Positions 28,027 to 36,450 of a stretch of DNA of 64,000 nt are shown here, piece by piece (position 1 is the first letter of the stretch; each line of letters opens with the position of its first letter). The position numbers and the translations under genes were made by a program. The DNA is from Pelomonas sp965229315 (GTDB lineage Bacteria > Pseudomonadota > Gammaproteobacteria > Burkholderiales > Burkholderiaceae_C), in contig NZ_CBDDJA010000002.1 of the NCBI RefSeq assembly GCF_965229315.1, forward strand, positions 1,984,001-2,048,000, read 5' to 3'. The notes under the pieces were generated by a model. The model did not search any database, was not told the DNA's origin, and saw nothing but the letters and a program-made list of their open reading frames with translations.

Positions 28027-28554
28027 ATGAACGTCAAGAGCCTCCTCTCCAAGATCGCCACGGCCGCGGCGCTGACGGCCGCTGCTGCTGCCGCCCAAGC
28101 GGACACCTACCAATTCACCCTGACCGGCGCCTACAACGCCACCTGGCAGATGCAGTCGACCATCGAGCCGGATGATCCGTATGAAGGTCAGGGCTTCATC
28201 GTTTGGGATGTTGCCGGTACGTTTCCCGGCGCCAGCACGGGCTTGGTCGACCTGACCTTCTATCACGGCGACCTCGGCGGCGGCGTCCAGATCGACGACT
28301 TCTATGGCGATGCCACGCTGCTGATCGCCGACGGCCCGCAGCTGTACACCGGCTCCGAACTCAACCCGACCTTCAACCTCGGCACCTTCGCGCTGACCGA
28401 GTACCAAGGCACCGCCTCGTACACGCTGACGGTGACCAACCTCTCGGCCGTGCCGGAACCGGCTTCCATCGCCCTGCTGCTGGGCGGCCTGGGCCTGGTG
28501 GGCGCTGCCGCGGCACGCCGCCGCAAGACTGAAGAAGAAGCGCTGGAAGCCTGA
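28027..28554 (+). CDS. PEP-CTERM sorting domain-containing protein
   Basis: A 175-residue exported protein. It has a signal peptide (A-A-A-A-Q-A-D, cleavage near residue 26), a beta-rich middle part of about 110 residues, and a C-terminal tripartite sorting tail: V-P-E-P at residue 144, a hydrophobic helix, then A-R-R-R-K. This tail is the substrate of an exosortase (EpsH type) and such proteins are usually linked to exopolysaccharide. No exosortase gene is in the window. Function of the mature part unknown. The 252 bases before it contain no other gene. Confidence 0.88.
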   Translation: MNVKSLLSKIATAAALTAAAAAAQADTYQFTLTGAYNATWQMQSTIEPDDPYEGQGFIVWDVAGTFPGASTGLVDLTFYHGDLGGGVQIDDFYGDATLLIADGPQLYTGSELNPTFNLGTFALTEYQGTASYTLTVTNLSAVPEPASIALLLGGLGLVGAAAARRRKTEEEALEA

Positions 28555-28571
28555 GCTCCACACCCCTTCAC

Positions 28572-28608
28572 AGCCGCCGCCGGCGCCCAGCGCCTGCGGC
28601 GGCTTTTT
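28572..28608 (+). terminator. rho-independent terminator after the PEP-CTERM gene
   Basis: AGCCGCCGC (28572-28580) pairs with GCGGCGGCT (28596-28604), followed by TTTTC. A strong GC stem with a T run. Confidence 0.85.
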
Positions 28609-28643
28609 CATGGCCTCGCCGACCCTCGCCGACAATCGCGGGC

Positions 28644-29447
28644 ATGGATCTCCGCTGCCGCGCTCTCGACATCCTTGCCATTGCCGCGCCGGACGCCAAG
28701 GTCGCCGCCACGCAGGCGCTGGCGCAGGCCGTCGCCGGGGGCGAGGCCACGCTCGACGAAACCACCACTCTCGTCCCCGGGCCTGCCGTGACCCTTCCCG
28801 GCCGCCCGCCGCTGCCCCGGCTGGTGGCCGCGGTCAAAGTGACCAAGCGCTCGCCTTTCACGCTCGAAGGCCGCGCCGCGCTGGTGCACGCCATCGCCCA
28901 CATCGAGTTCAACGCGATCAACCTCGCGCTCGATGCCCTCTGGCGCTTCCCCGGCATGCCGCGGGCGTTCTACCTGGACTGGCTGAAGGTGGCCGCCGAG
29001 GAGGCGTTGCACTTCGACCTGCTCGCCGGGCACCTGCGCACGCTCGGCGCGAACTACGGCGACTTCGACGCCCACGATGGCCTGTGGACCATGGCCGAGC
29101 GCACGGCCGGCGACGTGCTCGCCCGCATGGCCCTGGTACCGCGCACGCTGGAGGCCCGCGGGCTGGACGCCACGCCGCCGCTGCAGGCCAAGTTCGCCAA
29201 GGCGGGCGACCCGCGTGCCGTGGACATCCTCGCCATCATCCTGCGCGACGAGGTGGGCCACGTGCAGATCGGCAACCGCTGGTACCGGTTCCTGTGCACA
29301 CAGCGTGGGCTGGACCCGGTGGCGCTGTATCCCGACCTCGTCGAGCGCTTCCAGGCGCCGAAGCTGCGCGCGCCCTTCAACCTGGAGGCCCGCCGCGCCG
29401 CGGGCTTCGAGGACGCGGAACTCGCCGCGCTGACCCTCGCCCCCTGA
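28644..29447 (+). CDS. DUF455 family ferritin-like protein
   Basis: A 267-residue DUF455 protein. This family has a ferritin-like four-helix bundle with a probable di-iron site: H-I-E-F-N-A near residue 91, A-E-E-A-L-H near residue 120 and R-D-E-V-G-H near residue 199 supply the E and ExxH ligands. Some relatives are annotated as RNA-modifying or rhodanese-linked hydroxylases, but the reaction is unknown. The stop shares a base with the start of the downstream transporter (TGATG), so they form a pair. Confidence 0.85.
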   Translation: MDLRCRALDILAIAAPDAKVAATQALAQAVAGGEATLDETTTLVPGPAVTLPGRPPLPRLVAAVKVTKRSPFTLEGRAALVHAIAHIEFNAINLALDALWRFPGMPRAFYLDWLKVAAEEALHFDLLAGHLRTLGANYGDFDAHDGLWTMAERTAGDVLARMALVPRTLEARGLDATPPLQAKFAKAGDPRAVDILAIILRDEVGHVQIGNRWYRFLCTQRGLDPVALYPDLVERFQAPKLRAPFNLEARRAAGFEDAELAALTLAP

Positions 29448-30355
29448 TGACCCGTCTCCAAGCCAACCTGCTGCTCACGGCCGTCGCGCTGATCTGGGGC
29501 TCCGCCTTCATCGCCCAGCGCCAGGGCATGGCCGACGTCGGCCCGCTGCTGTTCACCGGCGTGCGCTTCCTGATCGGCTCACTCGTGGTAATGCCGCTGG
29601 CCATGCTGGAGTGGCGCCGGCTCGGTCGTGAAGGAAAGCCCTTGACGCGGCTGGACGGCTGGCACATCGCCGGCCTGGGCGGGCTGATGACGCTGGGCGC
29701 CGTCATGCAGCAGATCGGCATCCAGTTCACCAGCGTCACCAACGCCGGCTTCCTGACCGCGATCTACGTGCCGCTGGTGCCTGTGCTGGCCTGGCTGCTG
29801 CTGCGCCAGGTCGCTCATGGGTCGGTGTGGCCCGCAGCCGTGGGATGCCTGGCCGGCGCATTCCTGCTGTCCGGCGCGCACGAGCTGAACGTGGGCGCGG
29901 GCGACCTGTGGGTGGCCGGCTCGGCCGTCCCCTGGGCGCTGCACGTGCTGATGGTGGGCCGCTGGGCCGACCGCATGGGCGCGCCCTTCCTCGTCGCCAG
30001 CGGCCAGTTCGCGGTGTGCGGCGTGCTGTCGCTCATCGCGGCCTTCGTCAACGAGCCGGTCCATGCGAGCGGCCTCGTGGCTGCCCTCTGGCCCATCGTC
30101 TACACCGGCGTGCTGTCGGTGGGCGTGGCCTTCACGGCCCAGGTCGTCGCGCAGCGCTACGCGCATGCAGCCGATGCCGCCATCATCCTGTCGTCCGAGA
30201 CGCTGTTCGCGGCCGGCTTCGGCTACCTGCTGCTCGGCGAGCGCCTGAACACCGCCGGCCTGCTCGGCTGCGGCCTGATGCTGGGCTGCATCCTGTTCGT
30301 GCAACTGGCGCCGCTGGTGGCCAGACTCAGGCAACCCCTGAGTCCGCAAATCTGA
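29447..30355 (+). CDS. DMT superfamily (EamA) transporter
   Basis: A 302-residue inner-membrane protein with ten hydrophobic segments in two EamA repeats. It has W-G-S-A-F-I near residue 17 and the second-repeat signature S-S-E-T-L-F-A near residue 248. EamA proteins export or import small metabolites; the substrate cannot be inferred. It overlaps the DUF455 gene by one base. Three unrelated EamA genes occur in this window. Confidence 0.9.
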   Translation: MTRLQANLLLTAVALIWGSAFIAQRQGMADVGPLLFTGVRFLIGSLVVMPLAMLEWRRLGREGKPLTRLDGWHIAGLGGLMTLGAVMQQIGIQFTSVTNAGFLTAIYVPLVPVLAWLLLRQVAHGSVWPAAVGCLAGAFLLSGAHELNVGAGDLWVAGSAVPWALHVLMVGRWADRMGAPFLVASGQFAVCGVLSLIAAFVNEPVHASGLVAALWPIVYTGVLSVGVAFTAQVVAQRYAHAADAAIILSSETLFAAGFGYLLLGERLNTAGLLGCGLMLGCILFVQLAPLVARLRQPLSPQI

Positions 30356-30406
30356 CCAACCAGTCAGAATCGAGCCAACCCCGTCATCTTTCCCGAGGAG
30401 CCCCGC

Positions 30407-31723
30407 ATGAGCGCAGACGTTTCCAAACTCGACGCCTACTGGATGCCGTTCACGGCCAACCGCCAGTTCAAGCAGTCGCCCCGGCTGCTGACCGGCGCCG
30501 ACGGCATGTTCTTCCGTGACGACAAGGGCCGCGAGGTGCTGGACGGCATCGCGGGCCTGTGGTGCGTCAACGCCGGCCACAACCGGCCCAAGATCGTCAA
30601 GGCCATCCAGGAGCAGGCCGCGGAGCTGGACTTCGCACCGCCCTTCCAGATGGCCCATCCCAAGGCCTTCGAGCTGGCCGATCGCCTCGCGCAGATCGCG
30701 CCCGCGGGCATGAACCGCGTGTTCTTCACCAACTCCGGCTCCGAGTCCGTCGAGACGGCGCTGAAGATGGCCATCGCCTACCACCGCGTGCGCGGCGAAG
30801 GCGCCCGCACCCGGCTCATCGGGCGCGAGCGCGGCTACCACGGCGTCAACTTCGGCGGCATCTCGGTCGGCGGCATGGTGGCCAACCGCAAGATGTTCGG
30901 CAGCCTGCTCTCGGGCGTGGACCACATCCGCCACACGCACGACCCGGCGCGCAACGCCTTCTCGGTGGGCGTGCCCGAACACGGCGCCGAACTGGCCGAT
31001 GACCTGGAGCGCCTGGTCGCGCTGCACGACGCGTCGACCATCGCCGCCGTCATCGTCGAACCGGTGGCCGGCTCCACCGGCGTGCTGATCCCGCCGGCCG
31101 GCTACCTGCAGCGCCTGCGCGACATCTGCGACAAGCACGGCATCCTGCTGATCTTCGACGAGGTCATCACCGGCTTCGGCCGCACCGGCCAGCCGTTCGC
31201 CGCGCAGACCTTCGGCGTCACGCCGGACCTGATGACGGTGGCCAAGGGCATCACCAACGGCTGCGTGCCGATGGGCGCGGTGTTCGCGCAGCAGAAGATC
31301 CACGACGCTTTCATGACCGGGCCGGAGCACCTGATCGAGTTCTTCCACGGCTACACCTACTCGGCCCACCCGCTGGCCTGTGCCGCCGGACTCGCCACAC
31401 TCGACACCTACGCCGATGGCAACCTGCTGACCCGCGCCGGCCAGATGCAGGCCGAGTTCGCCACCGCGCTGCACTCGCTGCGTGACGAACCCAACGTCAT
31501 CGACGTGCGAAACATCGGCCTGGTCGGCGGCATCGAGCTGAAAGGCCTGCCGGGCGAGCCGGCCAAGCGCGCGTTCAACATCTTCCTGGACTGCTGGGAC
31601 AAGGGCCTGCTGATCCGCACCACGGGCGACACCATCGCGCTGTCGCCGCCGCTCATCATCGAGAGCCAGCACATCGCCACCATCATCGACACGCTGCGCG
31701 GCGCGCTGCGGCGGGCCGCCTGA
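30407..31723 (+). CDS. omega-amino acid:pyruvate aminotransferase (class III, PLP)
   Basis: A 438-residue class III aminotransferase. The N-terminus D-A-Y-W-M-P-F-T-A-N-R is typical of beta-alanine/omega-amino acid:pyruvate aminotransferases. PLP-site features are F-F-T-N-S-G-S-E-S near residue 103, F-D-E-V-I-T-G-F-G-R near 250 and the Schiff-base lysine in V-A-K-G-I-T-N-G near 280. It moves amino groups from beta-alanine or similar omega-amines to pyruvate. Length normal. A GAGGAG ribosome binding site precedes the ATG. Single gene. Confidence 0.9.
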   Translation: MSADVSKLDAYWMPFTANRQFKQSPRLLTGADGMFFRDDKGREVLDGIAGLWCVNAGHNRPKIVKAIQEQAAELDFAPPFQMAHPKAFELADRLAQIAPAGMNRVFFTNSGSESVETALKMAIAYHRVRGEGARTRLIGRERGYHGVNFGGISVGGMVANRKMFGSLLSGVDHIRHTHDPARNAFSVGVPEHGAELADDLERLVALHDASTIAAVIVEPVAGSTGVLIPPAGYLQRLRDICDKHGILLIFDEVITGFGRTGQPFAAQTFGVTPDLMTVAKGITNGCVPMGAVFAQQKIHDAFMTGPEHLIEFFHGYTYSAHPLACAAGLATLDTYADGNLLTRAGQMQAEFATALHSLRDEPNVIDVRNIGLVGGIELKGLPGEPAKRAFNIFLDCWDKGLLIRTTGDTIALSPPLIIESQHIATIIDTLRGALRRAA

Positions 31724-31781
31724 GCGACAACGGCCACAACACGGCGCGACTAGACTGCGCGCCGCCGCCCACGGAAATCCG

Positions 31782-32963
31782 ATGAAGTCACTTGCCCGTT
31801 GCGCCGCGATCGCGGCCCTGTCCCTGATCGCCCTGCCCGGCGTCGCCCAGACGCTGAGCTACCTCGGCCAGCAGATCGTGCCGACGAGCGCGATGTTCCG
31901 CGGCGTGCCGGTGGGCGGCCTGTCCAGCATCGACTACGTGCCGGCGACGGGCCGTTATCTCGCCATCTGCGACGACCGCAGCGACCTGGCGCCAGCACGC
32001 TTCTACGAGCTCTCGCTGGACCTGAGCCAATTCCGCCGCAGCGCCACGCCCGGCGAGGCCGGCGTGTCGTGGGTCAACATGACCACCATCCTCGACCTGG
32101 ACGGCAAGCCCTTCGCGCGCAACCGCGTGGACCCCGAGAGCCTGCGGCTGGACACGAAGCGCAACCTCATCTACTGGAGCAACGAAGGCGCGCGCACGTC
32201 CGGCGGCATGCAGAACCCGACCGTGCGCCGCATGCACCCGGACGGCCGCCCCGCGGGCGAGTTCCCGGTGCCGGCCTACTACAACCCCTCGGGCAGCGCC
32301 GGCGGCCTGGCTGCGGGCGACATGGGCGTCTACAACAACCTCGCCTTCGAGAGCATCGCGATCACGCCCGACAGCAAGACGCTGTGGACCATCGTCGAGA
32401 ACGGCCTGGCGCAGGACAGCCCGCCCACGGCGGTCGGCCGCGGCAGCCGCACCCGCATGCTGGCCTTCGACCTGGACACCGGCAAGGCCGGCGCCGAGTA
32501 CGTCTACGAGGTCGGTCCCGTGCCGTTCCCGCCGGCACGTGCCGGTGACTTCGCCACCAACGGCGTGCCCGACATGCTGGCGCTGTCGGACCATGAATTC
32601 ATCCTCATCGAACGCGCCTATGCCGTCGGCGCAGCCACCCCCGGCGTGGCCGCGCTGACCAGGCAGCCCACCAGCAACACCATCAAGCTCTACCTTGTCG
32701 ACACGCGCGGCGCCACCGACGTGGCCGGCTGGCCCACCCTCAAGGGCCGCGACGTGGTGCCCGTCAAGCGCACCCTGCTGCTGGACCTGTCCTCGCTGAA
32801 GAACGACGACGGCAGCGTGCTCGCGGTGGACAACATCGAGGGCCTGACCTTCGGCCCGATGTTTGAGGGCAAGCGCACGCTGATCCTGGCGTCCGACAAC
32901 AACTTCAACCCGGCGCAGTTCACGCAATTCATTGCCCTGGTCATCGACGGCCCGCTGCCCTGA
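31782..32963 (+). CDS. exported esterase-like activity of phytase family protein
   Basis: A 393-residue protein with a signal peptide (cleavage near G-V-A-Q, residue 22) and a phytase-like beta-propeller. It has S-S-I-D-Y-V-P near residue 46, D-P-E-S-L-R near residue 118 and F-E-S-I-A-I-T-P-D near residue 188, the acidic patches that bind calcium in this family. Probably a periplasmic or secreted phosphoesterase. The 58 bases upstream contain a TAGACT -10-like box. It leads into a second EamA transporter gene 21 bases later. Confidence 0.87.
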   Translation: MKSLARCAAIAALSLIALPGVAQTLSYLGQQIVPTSAMFRGVPVGGLSSIDYVPATGRYLAICDDRSDLAPARFYELSLDLSQFRRSATPGEAGVSWVNMTTILDLDGKPFARNRVDPESLRLDTKRNLIYWSNEGARTSGGMQNPTVRRMHPDGRPAGEFPVPAYYNPSGSAGGLAAGDMGVYNNLAFESIAITPDSKTLWTIVENGLAQDSPPTAVGRGSRTRMLAFDLDTGKAGAEYVYEVGPVPFPPARAGDFATNGVPDMLALSDHEFILIERAYAVGAATPGVAALTRQPTSNTIKLYLVDTRGATDVAGWPTLKGRDVVPVKRTLLLDLSSLKNDDGSVLAVDNIEGLTFGPMFEGKRTLILASDNNFNPAQFTQFIALVIDGPLP

Positions 32964-32984
32964 TCGCGCGAACGGTCCGCGCCC

Positions 32985-33872
32985 ATGCATCCCATCCCCT
33001 GGCGCGCCTACGCGCTGCTGGCGGCCAGCACCAGCCTGGTCGGCAGCTACGTGGGCCTGTCCAAGCTGCTGGTCGCCGTCTTCCCCGTCTTTTTGCTGGC
33101 CGGCCTGCGCTTCGGCTTCGCGGCAGTGCTGATGCTGCCCTGGCTGAAGAAGCCGGCCGACGAGGCGCCGCTGGACGGCCGCTCGCGCCTGCTGCTGTTC
33201 CTCGAATCCTTCCTGGGCAACTTCCTGTTCTCCATCTGCATGCTGTTCGGCCTGCGGCAAAGCTCGGCCGTGGTGGCCGGCGTCATCATGGCCGGCATCC
33301 CGGCCGCGGTGGCCCTGCTGAGCTGGGCGGTGCTGAGGGAGCGCCTGAGCGGGCGCGTGCTGGCCGGCATCGCCTGCGCGGTGGGCGGCATCGGCCTGGT
33401 GGCGCTGGGCAAGCACGACGGCGCCGAGACCACGCCGCTGGGCGCGCTGCTGCTGCTTGCCGCGGTGTTCTGCGAGGGCTGCTACGTCGTCATCGGCAAA
33501 CAGTTGACGGCCAACCTGACGCCGCGGCGCATCAGCGCGCTGATCAACCTGTGGGGCCTGGTGCTCGTCACGCCGCTGGCCGTCTGGCAGGGCTTGAGCT
33601 TCGACTTCGGCATGCCGCGGCTGCTGGACTGGGCGCTGCTGGGCTACTACGCCGCCACCGCCAGCGTCGTCACCGTGTGGCTGTGGATGGCCGGGCTGCG
33701 CGGCCTGCCCGCGGCCAAGGCCGGCGTGTTCATGGTGTTCCTGCCCATCAGCACGGCGCTCGTCGGGCTGCTGCTGGGCGAGTCCCTGTCCGCCGCGCAG
33801 GCCCTGGCCTATGGCCTGGCCTTATTGGGTGTGCTGCTGGCGACATGGCCCGCGCCAACCACCGCTCGTTAG
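32985..33872 (+). CDS. DMT superfamily (EamA) transporter
   Basis: A 295-residue inner-membrane protein with about ten helices in two EamA repeats; L-A-A-S-T-S-L-V-G-S-Y-V near residue 10 and P-A-A-K-A-G-V-F-M-V-F-L-P near residue 242 are typical. Substrate unknown. It sits between a secreted phosphoesterase-like gene and a PIG-L deacetylase gene, all in one direction with gaps of 21 and 9 bases, so this is probably one operon. Confidence 0.9.
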   Translation: MHPIPWRAYALLAASTSLVGSYVGLSKLLVAVFPVFLLAGLRFGFAAVLMLPWLKKPADEAPLDGRSRLLLFLESFLGNFLFSICMLFGLRQSSAVVAGVIMAGIPAAVALLSWAVLRERLSGRVLAGIACAVGGIGLVALGKHDGAETTPLGALLLLAAVFCEGCYVVIGKQLTANLTPRRISALINLWGLVLVTPLAVWQGLSFDFGMPRLLDWALLGYYAATASVVTVWLWMAGLRGLPAAKAGVFMVFLPISTALVGLLLGESLSAAQALAYGLALLGVLLATWPAPTTAR

Positions 33873-33881
33873 GATGCCGGG

Positions 33882-34736
33882 ATGTTCTCCCTGGAAGACG
33901 ACCTCGCGCGCTGGCGCGAGCACCTGACCCGCTTCGCGGCGCTGCTGGGCAGCCCGCCCGACCGCCACAACGCGCCCGCGACTGAACCCCGCGCCGCCCA
34001 CTGCCTGGTCTTCGCGCCGCACCCGGACGACGAGTGCATCGTCGGTGCGCTGCCGCTGCGCCTGCAGCAGGAGGCCGGCTGGCGCATCAGCAACGTGGCC
34101 GTCACGCTGGGCAGCAGCCCCGAGCGCCGCGAATCGCGCTGGGCCGAGCTGGTGGACGCCTGCGGCGTGCTGGGCTTCGGCTGCATCCGCGTCGGCGACG
34201 ATGGCCTGTCCGACGTGCGCCCCGACACCGCCGAGCGCGAGCCCGCGCTGTGGGCCGCCCACGTCGCCGCCCTCGCCGCGCTGCTGCACGAGCACCGCCC
34301 TGCCCTCGTGCTCGCGCCGCATGCGCTGGACGACAACCCCAGCCACCGCGGCGTGCACCGCCTCGTCGTCGGCGCGCTGGCCGCCGCGCGCAGCAGCACC
34401 GTGCTGGCGATGACCGAGTTCTGGTCCACGCAGGCCGACCCGAATGCGCTGGTGCAGACGAGCATCGCCGACACCGCCCGCCTGATCGCCGCGCTGGCGC
34501 GCCACACCGGCGAGATCGCGCGCAACCCGTATCACCTGCGCCTGCCCGCCTTCCTGGCGGACGCCGTGCGCCGCGGCGGCGAGTTGGTGCTGGGCGCGGG
34601 CGAGGCGCCGCCCGACTTCGCCTTCGCCACGCTCTACCGCCTCGTCGAATGCCGCGACGGCCAGCTCGCCGCCGACCTGCCGCGCCGCGTCTTCCCGGCC
34701 GACCAGGCCCTGACCTCTGCCCTGCTCAAGCCCTGA
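33882..34736 (+). CDS. PIG-L family deacetylase
   Basis: A 284-residue zinc-dependent N-deacetylase-like protein. The zinc motif A-P-H-P-D-D-E is at residues 46-52, and the third ligand His lies in N-P-S-H-R-G-V-H-R near residue 155. Family members remove acetyl groups from N-acetylglucosamine derivatives such as in mycothiol or GPI-like intermediates, or from chitooligosaccharides. No signal peptide, so cytoplasmic. It is followed five bases later by an M14-type gene. Confidence 0.88.
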   Translation: MFSLEDDLARWREHLTRFAALLGSPPDRHNAPATEPRAAHCLVFAPHPDDECIVGALPLRLQQEAGWRISNVAVTLGSSPERRESRWAELVDACGVLGFGCIRVGDDGLSDVRPDTAEREPALWAAHVAALAALLHEHRPALVLAPHALDDNPSHRGVHRLVVGALAAARSSTVLAMTEFWSTQADPNALVQTSIADTARLIAALARHTGEIARNPYHLRLPAFLADAVRRGGELVLGAGEAPPDFAFATLYRLVECRDGQLAADLPRRVFPADQALTSALLKP

Positions 34737-34741
34737 CCTCC

Positions 34742-35725
34742 ATGTCCAGCCAGCCCACCCACCTCCGCGTCCACCAGTTCGCCGGCCTGCAGCCCGGCCC
34801 GCGCTTTCTCGTGACCGGCGCGGTGCACGGCAACGAGGTGCACGGCACGAAGGCCATGGCGGAGATCATTCGCCAGCTCGACGCCGGTGAGCTGACGCTC
34901 AAGCGCGGCACGCTGACCTTCGTGCCCATCGTCAACCCGCTGGCCCACCAGCTCAACCGCCGCGAGGGCGACCGCAACCTGAACCGCAACCTGCGCCCAC
35001 CGGCCGTGGTGCACGACTTCGAGGACCGCGTCGCGCGCGTGCTGTGTGCGCTGATCGCCGACCACGACGGCATCCTCGACCTGCACAGCTTCCAGGGCAA
35101 CGGCCCGGCCTTCGCGATGATCGGCCCGCGCAACAACCACGGCGACCTGGAGCCCTTCACGCAGGAAGCCACCGAATCGGCGCTGGCCGCACGCCTGGGC
35201 GTGGGCCGCATCGTCGAGGGCTGGCTGTCCACCTACGCGCTGGGGCTGCAGCGCCGCCAGCAGCGCACCCACGACGGCTCGCGCCGCGCCACGCTGATCT
35301 CCGACCCGCACTACGGCGTCGGCACCACCGAGTACATGCGTTCCACGGGCGGCTGGGCCATCACGCTGGAATGCGGGCAACACCTGGACCCGAACGGCCC
35401 CGAGGTCGCTCGCCTGGCCATCCTGCGCGCGCTGGTGTTCCTGGGCATGCTGGACGACAGCGCCGTCGAGCCACACCGCCCGGCGCAGCCGCCCGAACTG
35501 CTGCAGCTCTACGACGTCATCGACCGCGACGACATGGGCGACACGTTCGAGCGCGAATGGGCCAGCTTCGACGCCATCGAGAAGGATCAGCGCATCGGCA
35601 CCCGCGCCAACGGCGACGCCGTGCTGGCGCCCAGCGAAGGCCGCATCGTGTTCCCCAACGTCAAGTCGCAGCCGGGGACGGAATGGTTCTACCTGGCACG
35701 GCGGAGTGATCGGCAGCTGGGCTGA
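34742..35725 (+). CDS. succinylglutamate desuccinylase/aspartoacylase family (M14) zinc hydrolase
   Basis: A 327-residue zinc hydrolase. The metal ligands are in G-A-V-H-G-N-E near residue 23 (H-x-x-E type) and D-L-H-S-F near residue 114. R-E-G-D-R-N-L-N-R-N-L near residue 78 binds the substrate carboxylate, and a glutamate follows in I-T-L-E-C-G. It cleaves an amide from an acyl amino acid or peptide-like substrate. The ATG at 34742 is five bases after the PIG-L stop. It ends the operon; the DNA after it changes character. Confidence 0.9.
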   Translation: MSSQPTHLRVHQFAGLQPGPRFLVTGAVHGNEVHGTKAMAEIIRQLDAGELTLKRGTLTFVPIVNPLAHQLNRREGDRNLNRNLRPPAVVHDFEDRVARVLCALIADHDGILDLHSFQGNGPAFAMIGPRNNHGDLEPFTQEATESALAARLGVGRIVEGWLSTYALGLQRRQQRTHDGSRRATLISDPHYGVGTTEYMRSTGGWAITLECGQHLDPNGPEVARLAILRALVFLGMLDDSAVEPHRPAQPPELLQLYDVIDRDDMGDTFEREWASFDAIEKDQRIGTRANGDAVLAPSEGRIVFPNVKSQPGTEWFYLARRSDRQLG

Positions 35726-35746
35726 GTTGACACAAGATCGACGTCC

Positions 35747-36135
35747 GTGTTGACTGCGCTGGCAGTTCTCAGTTTGTTCGCTTGCGCACCGGCGATCGTC
35801 GTCTGGGTGGCCTACGGCGCAGGACGTTTGGAGCAGCACTTCAGCTACATGAGATTGCGCTGATCGCGGCTCTCGTGTGTTGCACCGTCGGCTGGCTCGT
35901 CACTGTGCAGTCATCAACTGCCTTGTCAAGCGGCCAGGTCCTCCGGTGGCTGGCGGTGACGCTTGCCGCCACGGCCTTGTCACTTTTCGCGCCGCTCTTG
36001 ATTGGCTACGGACTGATACGTGGCCAGCCACGTACCACGGCAGTGCTGCTGTCTTTGCCCCTGGGATTGCTGGGATCTGGGCTTTTTGCGGTGCTCCATA
36101 CGGCCTTCGCCTGTTTCATCGCTTTTTCTTGCTGA
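35747..36135 (+). pseudogene. small multi-helix membrane protein, frameshifted
   Basis: A GTG at 35747 opens a hydrophobic frame (V-L-T-A-L-A-V-L-S-L-F) that stops at 35861-35863. The next frame carries a membrane-protein sequence from about 35850 (H-E-I-A-L-I-A-A-L-V) to 36135 with three further helices. Upstream of 35850 that second frame reads as Arg/Gly-rich nonsense. Joined by a one-base shift near 35845-35855 the two give a single protein of about 128 residues with four helices. No family recognised. Either a broken gene or a sequence error. Base composition is lower in GC than the neighbours. Confidence 0.5.
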
Positions 36136-36450
36136 ATCTCAACTGCGCGGAGAGCCTTCTCACGACCCTGACCCGCCAGGCCATGAGAATCAATGCCCCA
36201 GCCTGGTTACTGGCTCACCACGGATCCCTTCACTGACGTGTGCGGCAAAAGCCTTCAATGTAGGGGTTAGGTGGGTAAGTCCTCCTGCTGTCTGTGGCGC
36301 GAGCTGGTGACGATGTGGCTTGAATGAACGACGCCGGCTGCGTCTCCTGGGGTACTCCCGGCGAGGCCGCGCTGTCGCGATTCCTCAGCGCTGGGTGCCA
36401 GTCGGGTTGGCCCCATGCATACAGCCACAGACACATGACGGGGATGACTG
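36136..36450 (+). other. intergenic stretch without a recognisable gene
   Basis: These 315 bases separate the frameshifted membrane protein from the secreted-protein gene. I see no coding frame with credible composition and no repeat; short shadow frames exist. A GGGGA ribosome binding site for the next gene lies at its end. Composition is lower in GC than the flanking chromosome. Confidence 0.5.
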
